A stretch of 64,000 nt of DNA from Roseomonas xinghualingensis (GCF_025791835.1 NZ_JAOXLP010000017.1:34563-98562), one strand, 5' to 3'. Counted from the stretch's first letter, positions 47,248-56,453 are shown. Translations and numbers: made by a program. Notes: generated by a model not told the origin, from the letters alone.

Positions 47248-48981
47248 GTGACTGGTCTGTTCGATTCGTTGGCACGCCACCGTGACAGGCGCCGCCAGCG
47301 CCCTGCCGGAATCGCCTATGACCTGGATGACAGGCCGCCCATGCGGGAGGCGGTGCCGCTCTCCCTCCAGCAACTCGGGATCCAGTCGATCTATTTCCTG
47401 CTGCCGGGCCTGATTGTCTCGGCCACCGGGGCGGGGCCGCAGGAGGCGACAGCCTTCCTCTGCCTCAGCCTCGCGGCCCTAGGCATCGCGGCACTGATTC
47501 AGTCGGCCACGCGCGGGCTCTTCGGCTCGGGCTATGCGATCTGCTTCATCCCGGCGCCGGTTTTCGTGGCGCCCTTCCTCCTTGCGGTACCGCTGGTCGG
47601 GCTGCAGGGCGCAACAGGGCTGTTGGCGCTGACCGGAATGCTTGCCATGGCGGTGGTCCTGTTGGTGCCGCGCCTGGCCGGATTGCTGCCGACGGAGGTG
47701 GCGGGCGTCGTCGTCTTCCTCATCGGCGCCAGCCTGCTGCCGCGTGCCCTGGGTGCCGCGCATCCCACGGAATGGCCGGCGGGCGCCCAGGCCATCGGCA
47801 CGGAGCTCGCGCTCGGCACGCTGGCAGCGATGATCCTGGTCTCCCTGATGCGAGGCGGAGTGTCGCGCTTCGGCGTGCTGGTCGGTGGCGCACTGGGCAT
47901 GGTCGCCTCGCTGCTGCTGCTGGGATCGGCCCCCGCGGATTGGCGCGGGATGCTGGAGGCTGCGCCCTGGTTCGCCTTCCCCGTTCCGCGCCTGCCCGAT
48001 TTCGGGGCGATCGACTTCGCCCTTCTGCCGGCCTTCCTGCTGGCGGCACTGGCCACCACGGCCTCCATGATGGGCGACCTCGTCGCCTTCCAGCGCGCGG
48101 CCGACGGTGCCTGGACGCGGCCGGACGAGCCCCCGATCCGTCGTGGGCTGCTGGGCGAGTTCCTGGCGATGACGCTGGCCGGGCTGGCCGGAGGCATGGC
48201 CCCAGCCGCCTCCTCGGCCTGCGTGGGACTGGCCATCGCCACGCGCACCCTGGCCCGGCGGGTGGCGGTGATCGGCTGCGCGGTGCTGCTGCTCCTCTCC
48301 TGCTCGCCGAAGCTTGTCACCCTCTTCATCCTGGTGCCGGCGCCAGTGCAGGCGGCAATGCTGGCCTATGTGTGCTGCTTCATGATGGCTGCCGGCTGCC
48401 GGTTGATCACGGCGCGGATGCTGGATGCGCGGCGTACCTTTGTCGTCGGCCTGGGGCTGGCGGCCGGTCTGGGCGCCGCCATCGCGCCCGGCTTGTTCGA
48501 TTCCATGCTGCCGCGCGCCCTGGCCAATTCGGTGACGCTCGGCACCGCCGTGGCCCTGGTGGTGAATCTGCTGACCCGCCCGCTCGTCGCGCAACAGGCG
48601 AACTTCATCCTGGCCGCCGGGCCGGGGCTGAACCAGATGGTGGAGGACCAGATCCAGGCATTGGGCGGCGCCTGGGGCGCGCGCTGGGAAACGATGGAGA
48701 AGGTCTCCCACGCGCTGATGGAAATGGCCGAGGTGCTGGCCGGACGTGACATTGACGCCATGCGCGTGCAGGCGCGCTTCGACGACGACCGCGTGACGCT
48801 GGCCGTGCAATATGATGGCGCCCCGGTCCCGCCGCCCTCCGCCCGGCCGGACGCCACCGATCTGGACGGCCCGCTGGCGGCGCAGGAGGCCTTCGCGATG
48901 TGGCTGGCGACGCGGCGTGGCAGCGGCTTCGCGCAGCGCCATGCGAATGGGCGGACGGAACTGCGGATCGCCTTCGACTGA
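47248..48981 (+). CDS. NCS2 (xanthine/uracil) permease with C-terminal HATPase-like domain
   Basis: 577-aa. Residues about 35-435 are an NCS2/SLC23 transporter with many hydrophobic helices (SIYFLLPGLIVSATG at the first, GLAGGMAPAASSACVGLAIA in the signature region). Residues about 440-577 are soluble and resemble an RsbW-type GHKL fold: GAWGARWETMEKVSHALMEM at the N-box position, FDDDRVTLAVQYDGA at G1 and RTELRIAFD as the final strand. Catalytic Asn and Gly-rich motifs are degraded. Transport substrate is unknown. It stands divergent from the RsbW/STAS genes, suggesting that the tail takes part in the same partner switch. The start is GTG 47248; ATG 47341 is an alternative. Confidence 0.8.
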   Translation: MTGLFDSLARHRDRRRQRPAGIAYDLDDRPPMREAVPLSLQQLGIQSIYFLLPGLIVSATGAGPQEATAFLCLSLAALGIAALIQSATRGLFGSGYAICFIPAPVFVAPFLLAVPLVGLQGATGLLALTGMLAMAVVLLVPRLAGLLPTEVAGVVVFLIGASLLPRALGAAHPTEWPAGAQAIGTELALGTLAAMILVSLMRGGVSRFGVLVGGALGMVASLLLLGSAPADWRGMLEAAPWFAFPVPRLPDFGAIDFALLPAFLLAALATTASMMGDLVAFQRAADGAWTRPDEPPIRRGLLGEFLAMTLAGLAGGMAPAASSACVGLAIATRTLARRVAVIGCAVLLLLSCSPKLVTLFILVPAPVQAAMLAYVCCFMMAAGCRLITARMLDARRTFVVGLGLAAGLGAAIAPGLFDSMLPRALANSVTLGTAVALVVNLLTRPLVAQQANFILAAGPGLNQMVEDQIQALGGAWGARWETMEKVSHALMEMAEVLAGRDIDAMRVQARFDDDRVTLAVQYDGAPVPPPSARPDATDLDGPLAAQEAFAMWLATRRGSGFAQRHANGRTELRIAFD

Positions 48982-49066
48982 CGGAGCCGGCTTAAGCCTT
49001 CATCAAGCCGCGGCAGGCTAGTTCCACCAGACCATTCCGGGAAGGAATGCGGGAAGGACAGATGCC

Positions 49067-49882
49067 ATGCAGCAGGCCAGCAGACCGATCGCCTTCGTCC
49101 TCGCGGCCACGAATCACGGCTCCATGATCGTGAACCGGAACGACCACCACATGGTGGACCAGGCGCGCGGCTATGGCGTCGGCTTCCAGCTGCTTAACCG
49201 CTCCTCCTTCGACATGGAGGAGGTGGATTTCGTGAAGGCCCTGCTCCTCTTCCGCAGGCATCATTTCGGCGCGGGCGTCGTCGCCATCGATTGCGGCGCG
49301 AATATCGGCGTCCATACGGTGGAATGGGCGCGCCTCATGCATGACTGGGGGCGCGTCATCGCCTTCGAGGCGCAGGAGAAGATCTTTTACGCCCTGGCAG
49401 GGAACATCGCGCTCAACAACTGCCTGAACGTGCAGGCGCGCTGGGCCGCGGTCGGCGCGTCATGCGGCACGATCAATGTGCCGGAGCCCGATTACCACCT
49501 GCCTTCGAGCTATGGGAGCCTGGAACTGCGGCGCCGCGAGCAGACCGAGTTCATTGGGCAGTCCATCGACTACACGGCCGGCACGGACACTGCCGTGATC
49601 CCGATCGATGCCTTCCAGCTGCCTCGCCTCGACCTGATCAAGATCGATGTCGAAGGCATGGAGATCGATGTGCTGGAGGGTGCCGCCGACACCATCCGGC
49701 GCTGCAGGCCGCAGATGGTCATCGAGGTCATCAAGAGCGATCGCGTGGCGATCGGCGCCATCCTGAGCGGCCATGGCTATCGCATCTATCCGATGGGTCT
49801 GAACCTGCTCGCCATTCATGAATCAGACCCGACGGCGGGGCACATCACGCTCCATGACGGGATACTGAGCCTGAAGAGCTGA
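49067..49882 (+). CDS. FkbM-family SAM-dependent methyltransferase
   Basis: 271-aa. SAM motif VVAIDCGANIGVHTVEWAR lies at about residues 71-89, and LDLIKIDVEGMEIDVLEGAA is the diagnostic FkbM block. Members methylate hydroxyl or amide groups on glycans, lipids or small molecules, and the acceptor here is unknown. An imperfect hairpin (CATTCC / GGAATG, 49033-49049) lies just upstream of the start. The gene appears monocistronic. Confidence 0.87.
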   Translation: MQQASRPIAFVLAATNHGSMIVNRNDHHMVDQARGYGVGFQLLNRSSFDMEEVDFVKALLLFRRHHFGAGVVAIDCGANIGVHTVEWARLMHDWGRVIAFEAQEKIFYALAGNIALNNCLNVQARWAAVGASCGTINVPEPDYHLPSSYGSLELRRREQTEFIGQSIDYTAGTDTAVIPIDAFQLPRLDLIKIDVEGMEIDVLEGAADTIRRCRPQMVIEVIKSDRVAIGAILSGHGYRIYPMGLNLLAIHESDPTAGHITLHDGILSLKS

Positions 49883-49934
49883 TCGCCCGCTCCCTTTCCT
49901 GCGGCGGGGGAAGCTGGCCGGGCGCCTTGGCGCC

Positions 49935-50651
49935 CTACCCCTCCGTGTCGAGCGAATAGCCGGCGCTGCGGACGGTGCGGATCACATCGGCGTCGCCATC
50001 GCCGTTCACCGCCTTGCGCAGGCGGCGGATATGAACGTCCACCGTGCGCAGCTCCACATGGATGTCGCGGCCCCAGACAGCATCCAGAAGCTGCTCGCGC
50101 GAGAAGACGCGGCCGGGGTGCTGGAGAAAGAACTCCAGCAGCCGGTATTCCGTCGGGCCAAGATGCAGCGGGCGGCCGCCACGCGTCACACGATGCGCGT
50201 CCTGGTCCATCACGATATCCCGCCAGCTCAGCTGCCCCTTGGCGGCGGGGCCGGCGGCGCGGCGCATCACGGCACGGATGCGTGCCATCAGCGCCTCGAT
50301 GGTGAAGGGCTTGCCGATATGGTCGTCCGCGCCGGTATCCAGGGCGCGGACCGCGTCCTGCTCCTCCGTGCGGGCGGTGACCATGATGATCGGCAGGTCG
50401 CGTGTTTCGGCGCGGCGGCGGAGCTGGCGGCAGACTTCCAGGCCCGACATGGCCGGCAGCATCCAGTCCAGCAGCATCAGGTCGGGCTTGGCCTCGGCGA
50501 CACGGATCAGCGCCTCGGGCCCGTCCGTCGCCTCCTCCACCCGGAAACCCTGCTTCTCGAGGTTGTAGCGCAGGAGGGTGAGCAGTGGGGCCTCGTCCTC
50601 CACCACCAGGATGGTGGGGCGCTGCCCCTCGGGAAGCGCGGGCGCCCTCAT
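49935..50651 (-). CDS. phoB: Phosphate regulon response regulator PhoB
   Basis: 238-aa OmpR-type regulator. The receiver domain begins TILVVEDEAPLLTLLRYNLE, with the phosphoacceptor Asp in LMLLDWMLP and Lys in HIGKPFTIE. The winged-helix DNA-binding domain includes PTEYRLLEFFLQHPGRVFSR and VDVHIRRLRKAV. It activates genes with Pho boxes under phosphate limitation. ATG overlaps the phoU stop (ATGA). PhoR is not in the window. Confidence 0.95.
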   Translation of the reverse strand: MRAPALPEGQRPTILVVEDEAPLLTLLRYNLEKQGFRVEEATDGPEALIRVAEAKPDLMLLDWMLPAMSGLEVCRQLRRRAETRDLPIIMVTARTEEQDAVRALDTGADDHIGKPFTIEALMARIRAVMRRAAGPAAKGQLSWRDIVMDQDAHRVTRGGRPLHLGPTEYRLLEFFLQHPGRVFSREQLLDAVWGRDIHVELRTVDVHIRRLRKAVNGDGDADVIRTVRSAGYSLDTEG

Positions 50652-51358
50652 GCGGTGGGTGCCGGGGGCGGCACGTCGAGCGAGACATCGGCCTTGGGCC
50701 GGTCTTCCGGCAGCACCGCGCCACGCACCGCGTAATGCACTGTCTCCGCGATGTTCGTGGCGTGGTCGCCGATGCGCTCGAAGTTCTTGGCGATGAAGAG
50801 CATATGGGTGGCCGCGGTGATGTTCCGTGGATCCTCCATCATATGGGTCAGCATCTCCCGGAAGATGCCGGTGTAGATGTCATCCACCGGGGCATCGGCG
50901 GCCCAGACCCGCTCGGCGAGGTCGGCATCGTCGCGCACGAAGGCGTCGATGCTGTCCTTCAGGTTGCGCTGCACCAGCTGCGCCATCCACTGGAAGCCGT
51001 TCACCCCCCCAAGGAAGGGCTGGCTGGCGATGATGATGGAGCGCTTGGCGACATTGCGCGCGTAGTCGCCGATACGCTCGATATCCTGGCTGATCTTCAG
51101 CGCCGCGATAATAAAGCGCAGGTCGCTTGCCATCGGCTGGCGTAGAGCAAGCAGGCGCACGCAATAGGCATCCACCTCGCGCTCCAGCGCGTCGATCGGC
51201 TTGTCGCGGCCAACCACCTCGCTTGCCAGCTCGGCGTCGCGCCGGACCAGGGCATAGGCGGAATCGGCCACCTGGCGCTCGGCCAGGCCGCCCATGCGGG
51301 CGATGAGTTCGCGGAGCCGCTTCAGCTCCTCCTCATAGGATTTCACGATACGGTCCAC
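50648..51358 (-). CDS. phoU: Phosphate transport system regulatory protein PhoU
   Basis: 236-aa two-repeat helical bundle that links PstSCAB to PhoR signalling. It begins VDRIVKSYEEELKRLRELIA and contains the repeated metal-binding type motifs ISQDIERIGDYARNVAKR and KNFERIGDHATNIAE. I chose GTG 51358, 14 bp after the pstB stop. GTG 51346 is an alternative that would lose four residues. The open frame upstream overlaps pstB and is not conserved. Confidence 0.92.
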   Translation of the reverse strand: MDRIVKSYEEELKRLRELIARMGGLAERQVADSAYALVRRDAELASEVVGRDKPIDALEREVDAYCVRLLALRQPMASDLRFIIAALKISQDIERIGDYARNVAKRSIIIASQPFLGGVNGFQWMAQLVQRNLKDSIDAFVRDDADLAERVWAADAPVDDIYTGIFREMLTHMMEDPRNITAATHMLFIAKNFERIGDHATNIAETVHYAVRGAVLPEDRPKADVSLDVPPPAPTA

Positions 51359-51372
51359 CTCTTTTTCCCGCC

Positions 51373-52230
51373 TCAGCCGAAGCGGCCGGTGATGTATTCC
51401 TGGGTGCGCTTCTGGCGTGGTGCGGTGAACATCTCGCCCGCCGGCGCCACCTCCACCAGCTCGCCCAGGTAGAAGAAGGCCACCTGATCCGCGCAGCGCG
51501 CTGCCTGCTGCATGTTGTGGGTGACGATGGCGATGGTGAAGTCCTGCTTCAGCTCGTCGATCAGCTCCTCGATCTTGAGGGTGCTGATGGGATCCAGCGC
51601 GCTGGTCGGCTCGTCGAAGAGCATGACCTCCGGGCGCACCGCGATGCTGCGCGCGATGCAAAGCCGCTGCTGCTGCCCGCCGGAGAGGCCCATGGCCGAG
51701 CTGTGCAGCCGGTCCTTCACCTCCGGCCAAAGGGCGGCACGGGTCAGCGCCCATTCCACCCGCTCCTCCATCTCCGCGCGGGGCAGCGTCTCATGCAGGC
51801 GGATGCCGAAGGCGATGTTCTCGTGGATGCTCATCGGGAAGGGCGTGGGCTTCTGGAAGACCATGCCCACCTTGGCGCGCAACGCGTTCAGGTCGATGTC
51901 CGGGGCAATGATGTTCTGCCCGTCCAGCATCACCTCGCCCTCGGCCCGCTGGCCCGGATAGAGGCTGTACATGCGGTTCAGCACGCGCAGCAGCGTGGAT
52001 TTGCCGCAGCCGGAGGGGCCGATCATGCCCGTCACCTGCCGGTCCGGCAGGTCCAGGCTGATGCCCTTCAGTGCCTTGTTGGAACCATAATAGAAATCGA
52101 GGCTCCGGATCGCGATCCGTGCTGAGTTCATGGCGGCGCCCGATCGTGCCGTCATCCCGCCGAAGGATCCCGCGGAAGGGCGGGTTTCCGGAGTGGTGGC
52201 CTGTGCGATGGTTCCCGTGTCGTTGGCCAT
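51373..52230 (-). CDS. pstB: Phosphate ABC transporter ATPase PstB
   Basis: 285-aa. Walker A is GPSGCGKST, the signature [17 protein letters not shown], Walker [29 protein letters not shown] and [15 protein letters not shown] are PstB-specific. ATG 52230 has a strong AAGGAGG ribosome-binding site, giving an N-terminal extension of about 35 residues before the conserved domain. Confidence 0.96.
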   Translation of the reverse strand: MANDTGTIAQATTPETRPSAGSFGGMTARSGAAMNSARIAIRSLDFYYGSNKALKGISLDLPDRQVTGMIGPSGCGKSTLLRVLNRMYSLYPGQRAEGEVMLDGQNIIAPDIDLNALRAKVGMVFQKPTPFPMSIHENIAFGIRLHETLPRAEMEERVEWALTRAALWPEVKDRLHSSAMGLSGGQQQRLCIARSIAVRPEVMLFDEPTSALDPISTLKIEELIDELKQDFTIAIVTHNMQQAARCADQVAFFYLGELVEVAPAGEMFTAPRQKRTQEYITGRFG

Positions 52231-52240
52231 CTCGGCCTCC

Positions 52241-53137
52241 TTATCGGCGCCGGGCGCGCAGCAGGGTGCGCGCCAGGATGTTCAGGCCAAGCACGCCCAG
52301 GGTGATGATCAGCGCCCCGGTCCAGGCCAGGGTGATCCAATCCTCATAGGGCGAGCCGGCATACGAATAGATGGTGATGGGCAGGCTCGACATGGGCTTC
52401 GCCAGGTCCACCGACCAGTTCAGGTTACCGAGCGAGGTGAAGAGCAGCGGTGCCGTCTCGCCAGCCACGCGGGCCACCGCCAGCAGGATGCCGGTGAGGA
52501 TGCCCGAGAAGGCAGCGCGCCAGCAGACCAGCACGACCATCTTCCACTTCGGCGCGCCCAGCCCGATCACTGCCTCCCGCAAGGTGTTGGGGATCAGGCG
52601 CAGCATGTCTTCGGTGGTGCGGACCACCACGGGGATGACGATGATCGCCAGGGCCACGGCACCCGCCCAGCCGGAGAAGCCGCCGAAGGGCAGCACCATC
52701 AACTGGTAGATGAAGAGGCCGATCAGGATGGAGGGTGCGGAGAGCAGCACGTCCGAGACGAAGCGCACGACATAGCCGAAGCGGGAGGTGCCCGCGTATT
52801 CAGCCAGGTAGGTGCCGACCAGCAGGCCGATCGGCGTGCCGATCAGGGTTGCCAGCGTCACCTGGATCAGGCTGCCGATAATGGCGTTCAACAGGCCGCC
52901 ATTCGATCCGGGCGGCCGCGTGACCTCGGTGAAGACGCTGAGGGAAATGCCCCCTGCCCCCTTCACCACCAGCGTCGCCAGGATGGAGACGAGGAAGAGG
53001 AGGCCCAGGGCGGTGGCGACCAGGCAGAGAAAGCGGATGACTGCATCCGTCCGCGCCCGGCGGCGATGCAGGGCAGAGGAGGCGCGAAGGTCCTTCGCGC
53101 GGCCGGGAACACGGGATGCCGAGGTGGTGGCGGACAT
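52241..53137 (-). CDS. pstA: Phosphate ABC transporter permease PstA
   Basis: 298-aa inner-membrane permease. TM1 is near residues 35-58. [20 protein letters not shown] and the coupling loop [19 protein letters not shown] are PstA motifs, as is [12 protein letters not shown]. It follows pstC after five bases. Confidence 0.95.
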   Translation of the reverse strand: MSATTSASRVPGRAKDLRASSALHRRRARTDAVIRFLCLVATALGLLFLVSILATLVVKGAGGISLSVFTEVTRPPGSNGGLLNAIIGSLIQVTLATLIGTPIGLLVGTYLAEYAGTSRFGYVVRFVSDVLLSAPSILIGLFIYQLMVLPFGGFSGWAGAVALAIIVIPVVVRTTEDMLRLIPNTLREAVIGLGAPKWKMVVLVCWRAAFSGILTGILLAVARVAGETAPLLFTSLGNLNWSVDLAKPMSSLPITIYSYAGSPYEDWITLAWTGALIITLGVLGLNILARTLLRARRR

Positions 53138-53142
53138 GGGGG

Positions 53143-54123
53143 TCAGCCCTCCAGCCGCGAGCGGAGCAACCAGCGCGAGAGCGCCAGCACCGCGAAGGAG
53201 ATAACGAAGAGCAGGAAGCCCAATGCCAGCAGCGAAGCGAATTTAAGGCTGCCCGCCGCGCTCTCGCCGAATTCCAGCGCAACGATGGAGGCGATTGTGT
53301 TGCCCGGCCCGAAGATGGAGGCGCTGATGCGGTTGGCGTTACCGATGACGAAGGTCACCGCCATGGTCTCACCCAGCGCGCGGCCAAGACCGAGCATGAT
53401 GCCGCCCACCACCGAGACGCGGGTATAGGGCAGCACGACGCGCCGCATCACCTCCCAGCGCGTGGCGCCGAGGCCATAGGCGCTTTCCTTGAAAACCGCG
53501 GGCACCTGCAGGAACACATCGCGCATGATCGCCGCGATAAAGGGCAGAACCATGATCGCCAGGATCAGCGCGGCGGTGAACAGCCCGGTACCGAATGGCG
53601 GCCCCTGGAACAGATTGCCGATCACGGGCACCTCGCCCAGCGTGTCGATGATGGCCGGCTGGATGGTGCTGGCCATCACCGGTACGATCATGAAGAAGCC
53701 CCACATGCCGAAGATGATGGAGGGCACGGCCGCCAGCAGTTCGATGGCGGTGCCGATGGGACCGCGCAGCCAGATCGGGGCCAGCTCGGTCAGGAAGAAG
53801 GCGATGCCGAAGGCCACTGGCACGGCCATCAGCAGGGCCAGGACCGCCGTCAGGATCGTGCCATAGATGGATACGCCCGCGCCGTAGATATCCTTCACCG
53901 GATCCCATTCCGTGGAGGTCAGGAAGGCGGCACCGAAGGCCTGGAAGGCCGGAAGCCCGCCGAGGAACAGGCCCATGATGATGGCGCCAAGCAACACCAG
54001 CACCAGGACGGAGGCGGCACGGCAGAGAAAGGCGAAGACCGCGTCTCCGGTGCTGACACCACGCCGCATCTCAGGGCGTGGCGGGGCAGCATGGACGCCT
54101 TCGGCGGTGGCGGAATGGGACAC
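53143..54123 (-). CDS. pstC: Phosphate ABC transporter permease PstC
   Basis: 326-aa partner permease of PstA. The first TM is near residues 27-50, the coupling loop is [20 protein letters not shown], and [18 protein letters not shown] is the conserved C-terminal segment. A 56-bp gap separates it from pstS. Confidence 0.95.
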   Translation of the reverse strand: MSHSATAEGVHAAPPRPEMRRGVSTGDAVFAFLCRAASVLVLVLLGAIIMGLFLGGLPAFQAFGAAFLTSTEWDPVKDIYGAGVSIYGTILTAVLALLMAVPVAFGIAFFLTELAPIWLRGPIGTAIELLAAVPSIIFGMWGFFMIVPVMASTIQPAIIDTLGEVPVIGNLFQGPPFGTGLFTAALILAIMVLPFIAAIMRDVFLQVPAVFKESAYGLGATRWEVMRRVVLPYTRVSVVGGIMLGLGRALGETMAVTFVIGNANRISASIFGPGNTIASIVALEFGESAAGSLKFASLLALGFLLFVISFAVLALSRWLLRSRLEG

Positions 54124-54179
54124 GCGGCCTCTTTCGTTTCAGCAGCGCCCGGTGGCTGGCGCCGCCGGGCGGTTTCACT

Positions 54180-55220
54180 TCAGCGCGCCGGCCAGAGGGG
54201 CTGGCCGTTCACGCTCAGCTGGCCCCAGGCATTGCGGATGGAGGCCTGCACATTCTCCGGCAGCGGGACATATTCCAGCTCCCGTGCCGCCGCAGCACCG
54301 TTCGTATAGGCCCAGTCGAAGAAGCGGAACACGGCGGTGACGCGGGCCGAGTTCTCGGGATTGGTCGGCACCAGCACGAAGGTCGGGGAGACGATCGGCC
54401 AGGATTCCGCGCCCGGCTGATCGATCAGACTGGCGGCGAAGCCGAGCGTGCTCCAGTCGGCATTGGCAGCGGCGGCCTGGAAGCTCTCGATGGTCGGGGT
54501 CACGAACTTCCCGGCCTTGTTGCGCAGCTGGGCGGTGGCGAGCTTGTTCGTCGCGGCATAGGCGCTCTCGACATAGCCGATGCCCCCACGTGTGTTCCGC
54601 ACCGTGCCGGCCACGCCCTCATTGCCGCGCGCTCCCGCACCCGCGCCCCAGCGCACGGAGGTGCCAGCGCCGACGCGCTGCTTCCAATCGGCGGACAAGG
54701 CGGAGAGATAAGAGGTGAAGACGAAGCTCGTGCCCGAGGCATCGGCGCGATAGACCGGGGCGATCGCCAGATTCGGCAGGTTCACGCCGCCGTTCAGCTC
54801 GACGATCCGGGGATCGTTCCACTTGGTGACCTTGCCCATGTAGATGTCGGCGATCAACTCGCCCGTCAGGCGCAGCTGGTTCTCGGCGACACCCGGGATG
54901 TTCACGATGGGCACCACCCCGCCCATGACGGTGGGGAACTGCATCAGCTTGGCCTCTTCCAGCTGCTGCTGGCTGAGAGGGGCGTCGGAGGCACCGAAGT
55001 CCACGGTGCGGTTGCGGATCTGGTTCACACCGGCCCCTGAGCCCACGGACTGATAGTTGAGCTCAATGCCGATGGCCTTCGCGCCCTCGCCCCAGCGCTG
55101 GTAAACCGGGTTGGGGAAGGAGGCGCCGGCGCCCGTGATCTGTACGGGCTGGGCCATGGCCGGCACCGCCGCGAGCGGCAGGGCGGCGAAGGCAGCAAGG
55201 GCGAGGCGACGAGTGATCAC
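54180..55220 (-). CDS. pstS: Periplasmic phosphate-binding protein PstS
   Basis: 346-aa high-affinity phosphate receptor. The signal peptide (about residues 1-23, ending AMAQ) is followed by VQITGAGASFPNPVYQRW. VGSGAGVNQI and DFGASDAPLS are phosphate-contacting loops, and YRADASGTSFVFTSYL is the matching loop of the second lobe. It is the first gene of pstSCAB-phoU-phoB and is preceded by a tandem Pho box. Confidence 0.96.
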   Translation of the reverse strand: MITRRLALAAFAALPLAAVPAMAQPVQITGAGASFPNPVYQRWGEGAKAIGIELNYQSVGSGAGVNQIRNRTVDFGASDAPLSQQQLEEAKLMQFPTVMGGVVPIVNIPGVAENQLRLTGELIADIYMGKVTKWNDPRIVELNGGVNLPNLAIAPVYRADASGTSFVFTSYLSALSADWKQRVGAGTSVRWGAGAGARGNEGVAGTVRNTRGGIGYVESAYAATNKLATAQLRNKAGKFVTPTIESFQAAAANADWSTLGFAASLIDQPGAESWPIVSPTFVLVPTNPENSARVTAVFRFFDWAYTNGAAAARELEYVPLPENVQASIRNAWGQLSVNGQPLWPAR

Positions 55221-55292
55221 CGGATGTCTCCGAAGTTTCGGCCGGGGTCCGATCCCGACGCGTGGCTTCTAGGAAGGGGTGGCGACTCCCGC

Positions 55293-55321
55293 ATTGCAGT
55301 TCAATGACAGATCCATGACAC
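55293..55321 (-). promoter_or_regulatory. Tandem Pho box upstream of pstS
   Basis: On the reverse strand three 7-mers spaced by 4 bases read GTGTCAT, CTGTCAT, CTGCAAT. They match the PhoB half-site CTGTCAT with its 11-bp period. The array lies about 70 bp upstream of the pstS start, the expected place for PhoB activation, and implies autoregulation because phoB is the last gene of the operon. Confidence 0.85.
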
Positions 55322-55338
55322 GGATCAGCATGGCAAAA

Positions 55339-55364
55339 GGGCACCTTCCCTGCGGAAGGTGCCC
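55339..55364 (-). terminator. Intrinsic terminator after the holin-like gene
   Basis: An 11-bp perfect stem (GGGCACCTTCC / GGAAGGTGCCC) with a 4-base loop, followed on the reverse strand by TTTT. It lies 26 bp past the stop of the gene at 55390 and insulates it from the pstS promoter. Confidence 0.85.
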
Positions 55365-55389
55365 CTCTTCGTGGCTTGGCCAGCCCTGG

Positions 55390-55818
55390 TCACCTTCGCC
55401 GGTCGCCGCGCAGCTTCGGCCAGAGCGCGGCCAGGGCGATGCCGCCCAACGCCATCAGCGGCGCCGCCTGGGTGGTGAAGCTGCTGACGGCCGATTGCGC
55501 GGCCCCTGTCAGCGCGACATTGCGCACCGCCTGCGCTTCCATCTCATCCCGCGCTGCGGTGTTGCGAGAGGCGAGGAAGACAAAGAGTCCTGCTAGGACC
55601 AGATCCACCACCAGAATGATCAGCGCCGAGACAATCGGCCCGAAGCTGTTCCTGGCGGTGTACCACCCCAGCACATGAAGCATCACGAAGGCCGCGATCC
55701 CCATGAGACCCGCGGCCGCGTAGAAGGCCGCGCTCTTCGCTGCGGCATTCGCTTTCGCTTTCAGGCGGCGGCCTTCGGCCTGCGCCGCCATCCCGACCAG
55801 GCTAAAGGTCCGCAGCAT
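55390..55818 (-). CDS. Holin-X-like small membrane protein (putative phage-holin family)
   Basis: 142-aa. The N-terminal helix is amphipathic and Ala/Lys-rich (AEGRRLKAKANAAAKSAAFY). Two transmembrane segments follow (about 33-50 and 60-83), and a C-terminal hydrophobic stretch ends in RGDRRR. The layout is that of the holin-superfamily-III or DUF1469-like membrane proteins often paired with DUF883 proteins in stress operons. It starts 14 bp after the DUF883 gene. Exact function is unknown. Confidence 0.7.
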   Translation of the reverse strand: MLRTFSLVGMAAQAEGRRLKAKANAAAKSAAFYAAAGLMGIAAFVMLHVLGWYTARNSFGPIVSALIILVVDLVLAGLFVFLASRNTAARDEMEAQAVRNVALTGAAQSAVSSFTTQAAPLMALGGIALAALWPKLRGDRRR

Positions 55819-55832
55819 GTCCCGCGTACCTC

Positions 55833-56135
55833 TCAGCGGCCCAGGATGCGGGCAAGGATATACCCGGCCGCGGCGGCGATCAGGATCGACTGCGCCGGGC
55901 GCTCCCGCACACGATCGGCCACCACCTCATATTGCACCTGCGCGGTGTCGGCGGCGCGGGCAGCATAGCCTTCGGCGGCATGCCGCGCCTGATCCATGTA
56001 CTTCTGGCGGTCGGCATAGAGATCCTCTACCTGCTTCCGCAGGGCAGCGAGCTGCTCGCTGACATTGCCCGCGGCATCATTGATAGCGGTGGCGGCCTGA
56101 TCGACAGTTTTGCCGGCCTCGGTGTTCGCGGACAT
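55833..56135 (-). CDS. DUF883 (ElaB/YqjD-like) stress protein
   Basis: 100-aa. A long helical N-terminal part (LAALRKQVEDLYADRQKYMD) precedes a C-terminal membrane anchor (about 82-98, ILIAAAAGYILARILG). E. coli YqjD and ElaB are ribosome-associated tail-anchored proteins made in stationary phase. GAAGGAGA precedes ATG 56135. A GGAAC-N17-GGTT element about 100 bp upstream suggests EcfG control. Confidence 0.85.
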   Translation of the reverse strand: MSANTEAGKTVDQAATAINDAAGNVSEQLAALRKQVEDLYADRQKYMDQARHAAEGYAARAADTAQVQYEVVADRVRERPAQSILIAAAAGYILARILGR

Positions 56136-56234
56136 TGATGTCTCCTTCGGACATGTCTTGATCCCCAGCGCAACGCGGCCCCAGGGGGGCGGTTGCGAGG
56201 CGGGGCACAGTGACGCCGCATATGGCGCCGCCGC

Positions 56235-56260
56235 AACCGGGGGGCGAAGCTTCGCGTTCC
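56235..56260 (-). promoter_or_regulatory. EcfG-type promoter candidate for the DUF883 operon
   Basis: On the reverse strand, GGAAC (56260-56256), 17 bases, GGTT (56238-56235): perfect -35 and 3 of 4 at -10 of the EcfG consensus, with the same 17-base spacer as the other candidates in the window. Confidence 0.5.
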
Positions 56261-56297
56261 TAGAAAACGGCATTTTAGGCCAGAGGATGGAACGGCC

Positions 56298-56453
56298 ATG
56301 AGGATTCAGCGGATTGCGATGATGGTGCTTCTGGCCGGCCTGATCGCCGTGCCCGTCGCCTATGTGCAGATCAACTCGATGGTGGAGGGAGCCGACCTGC
56401 TCCTCACCGTCTTCACGCCGGGCGACCTGCAACTCGCCTCCGCGCCGAACTGA
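56298..56453 (+). CDS. 51-aa single-pass membrane peptide
   Basis: Short ORF with an AGAGGATGG ribosome-binding sequence before ATG. The protein begins MRIQRIAMMVLLAGLIAVPV, one clear N-terminal membrane or signal segment, followed by about 30 mostly polar residues ending APN. It lies divergent from the DUF883 gene and convergent with the sensor kinase gene. No family is recognised. The coding potential is supported by the start context and codon composition only. Confidence 0.5.
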   Translation: MRIQRIAMMVLLAGLIAVPVAYVQINSMVEGADLLLTVFTPGDLQLASAPN

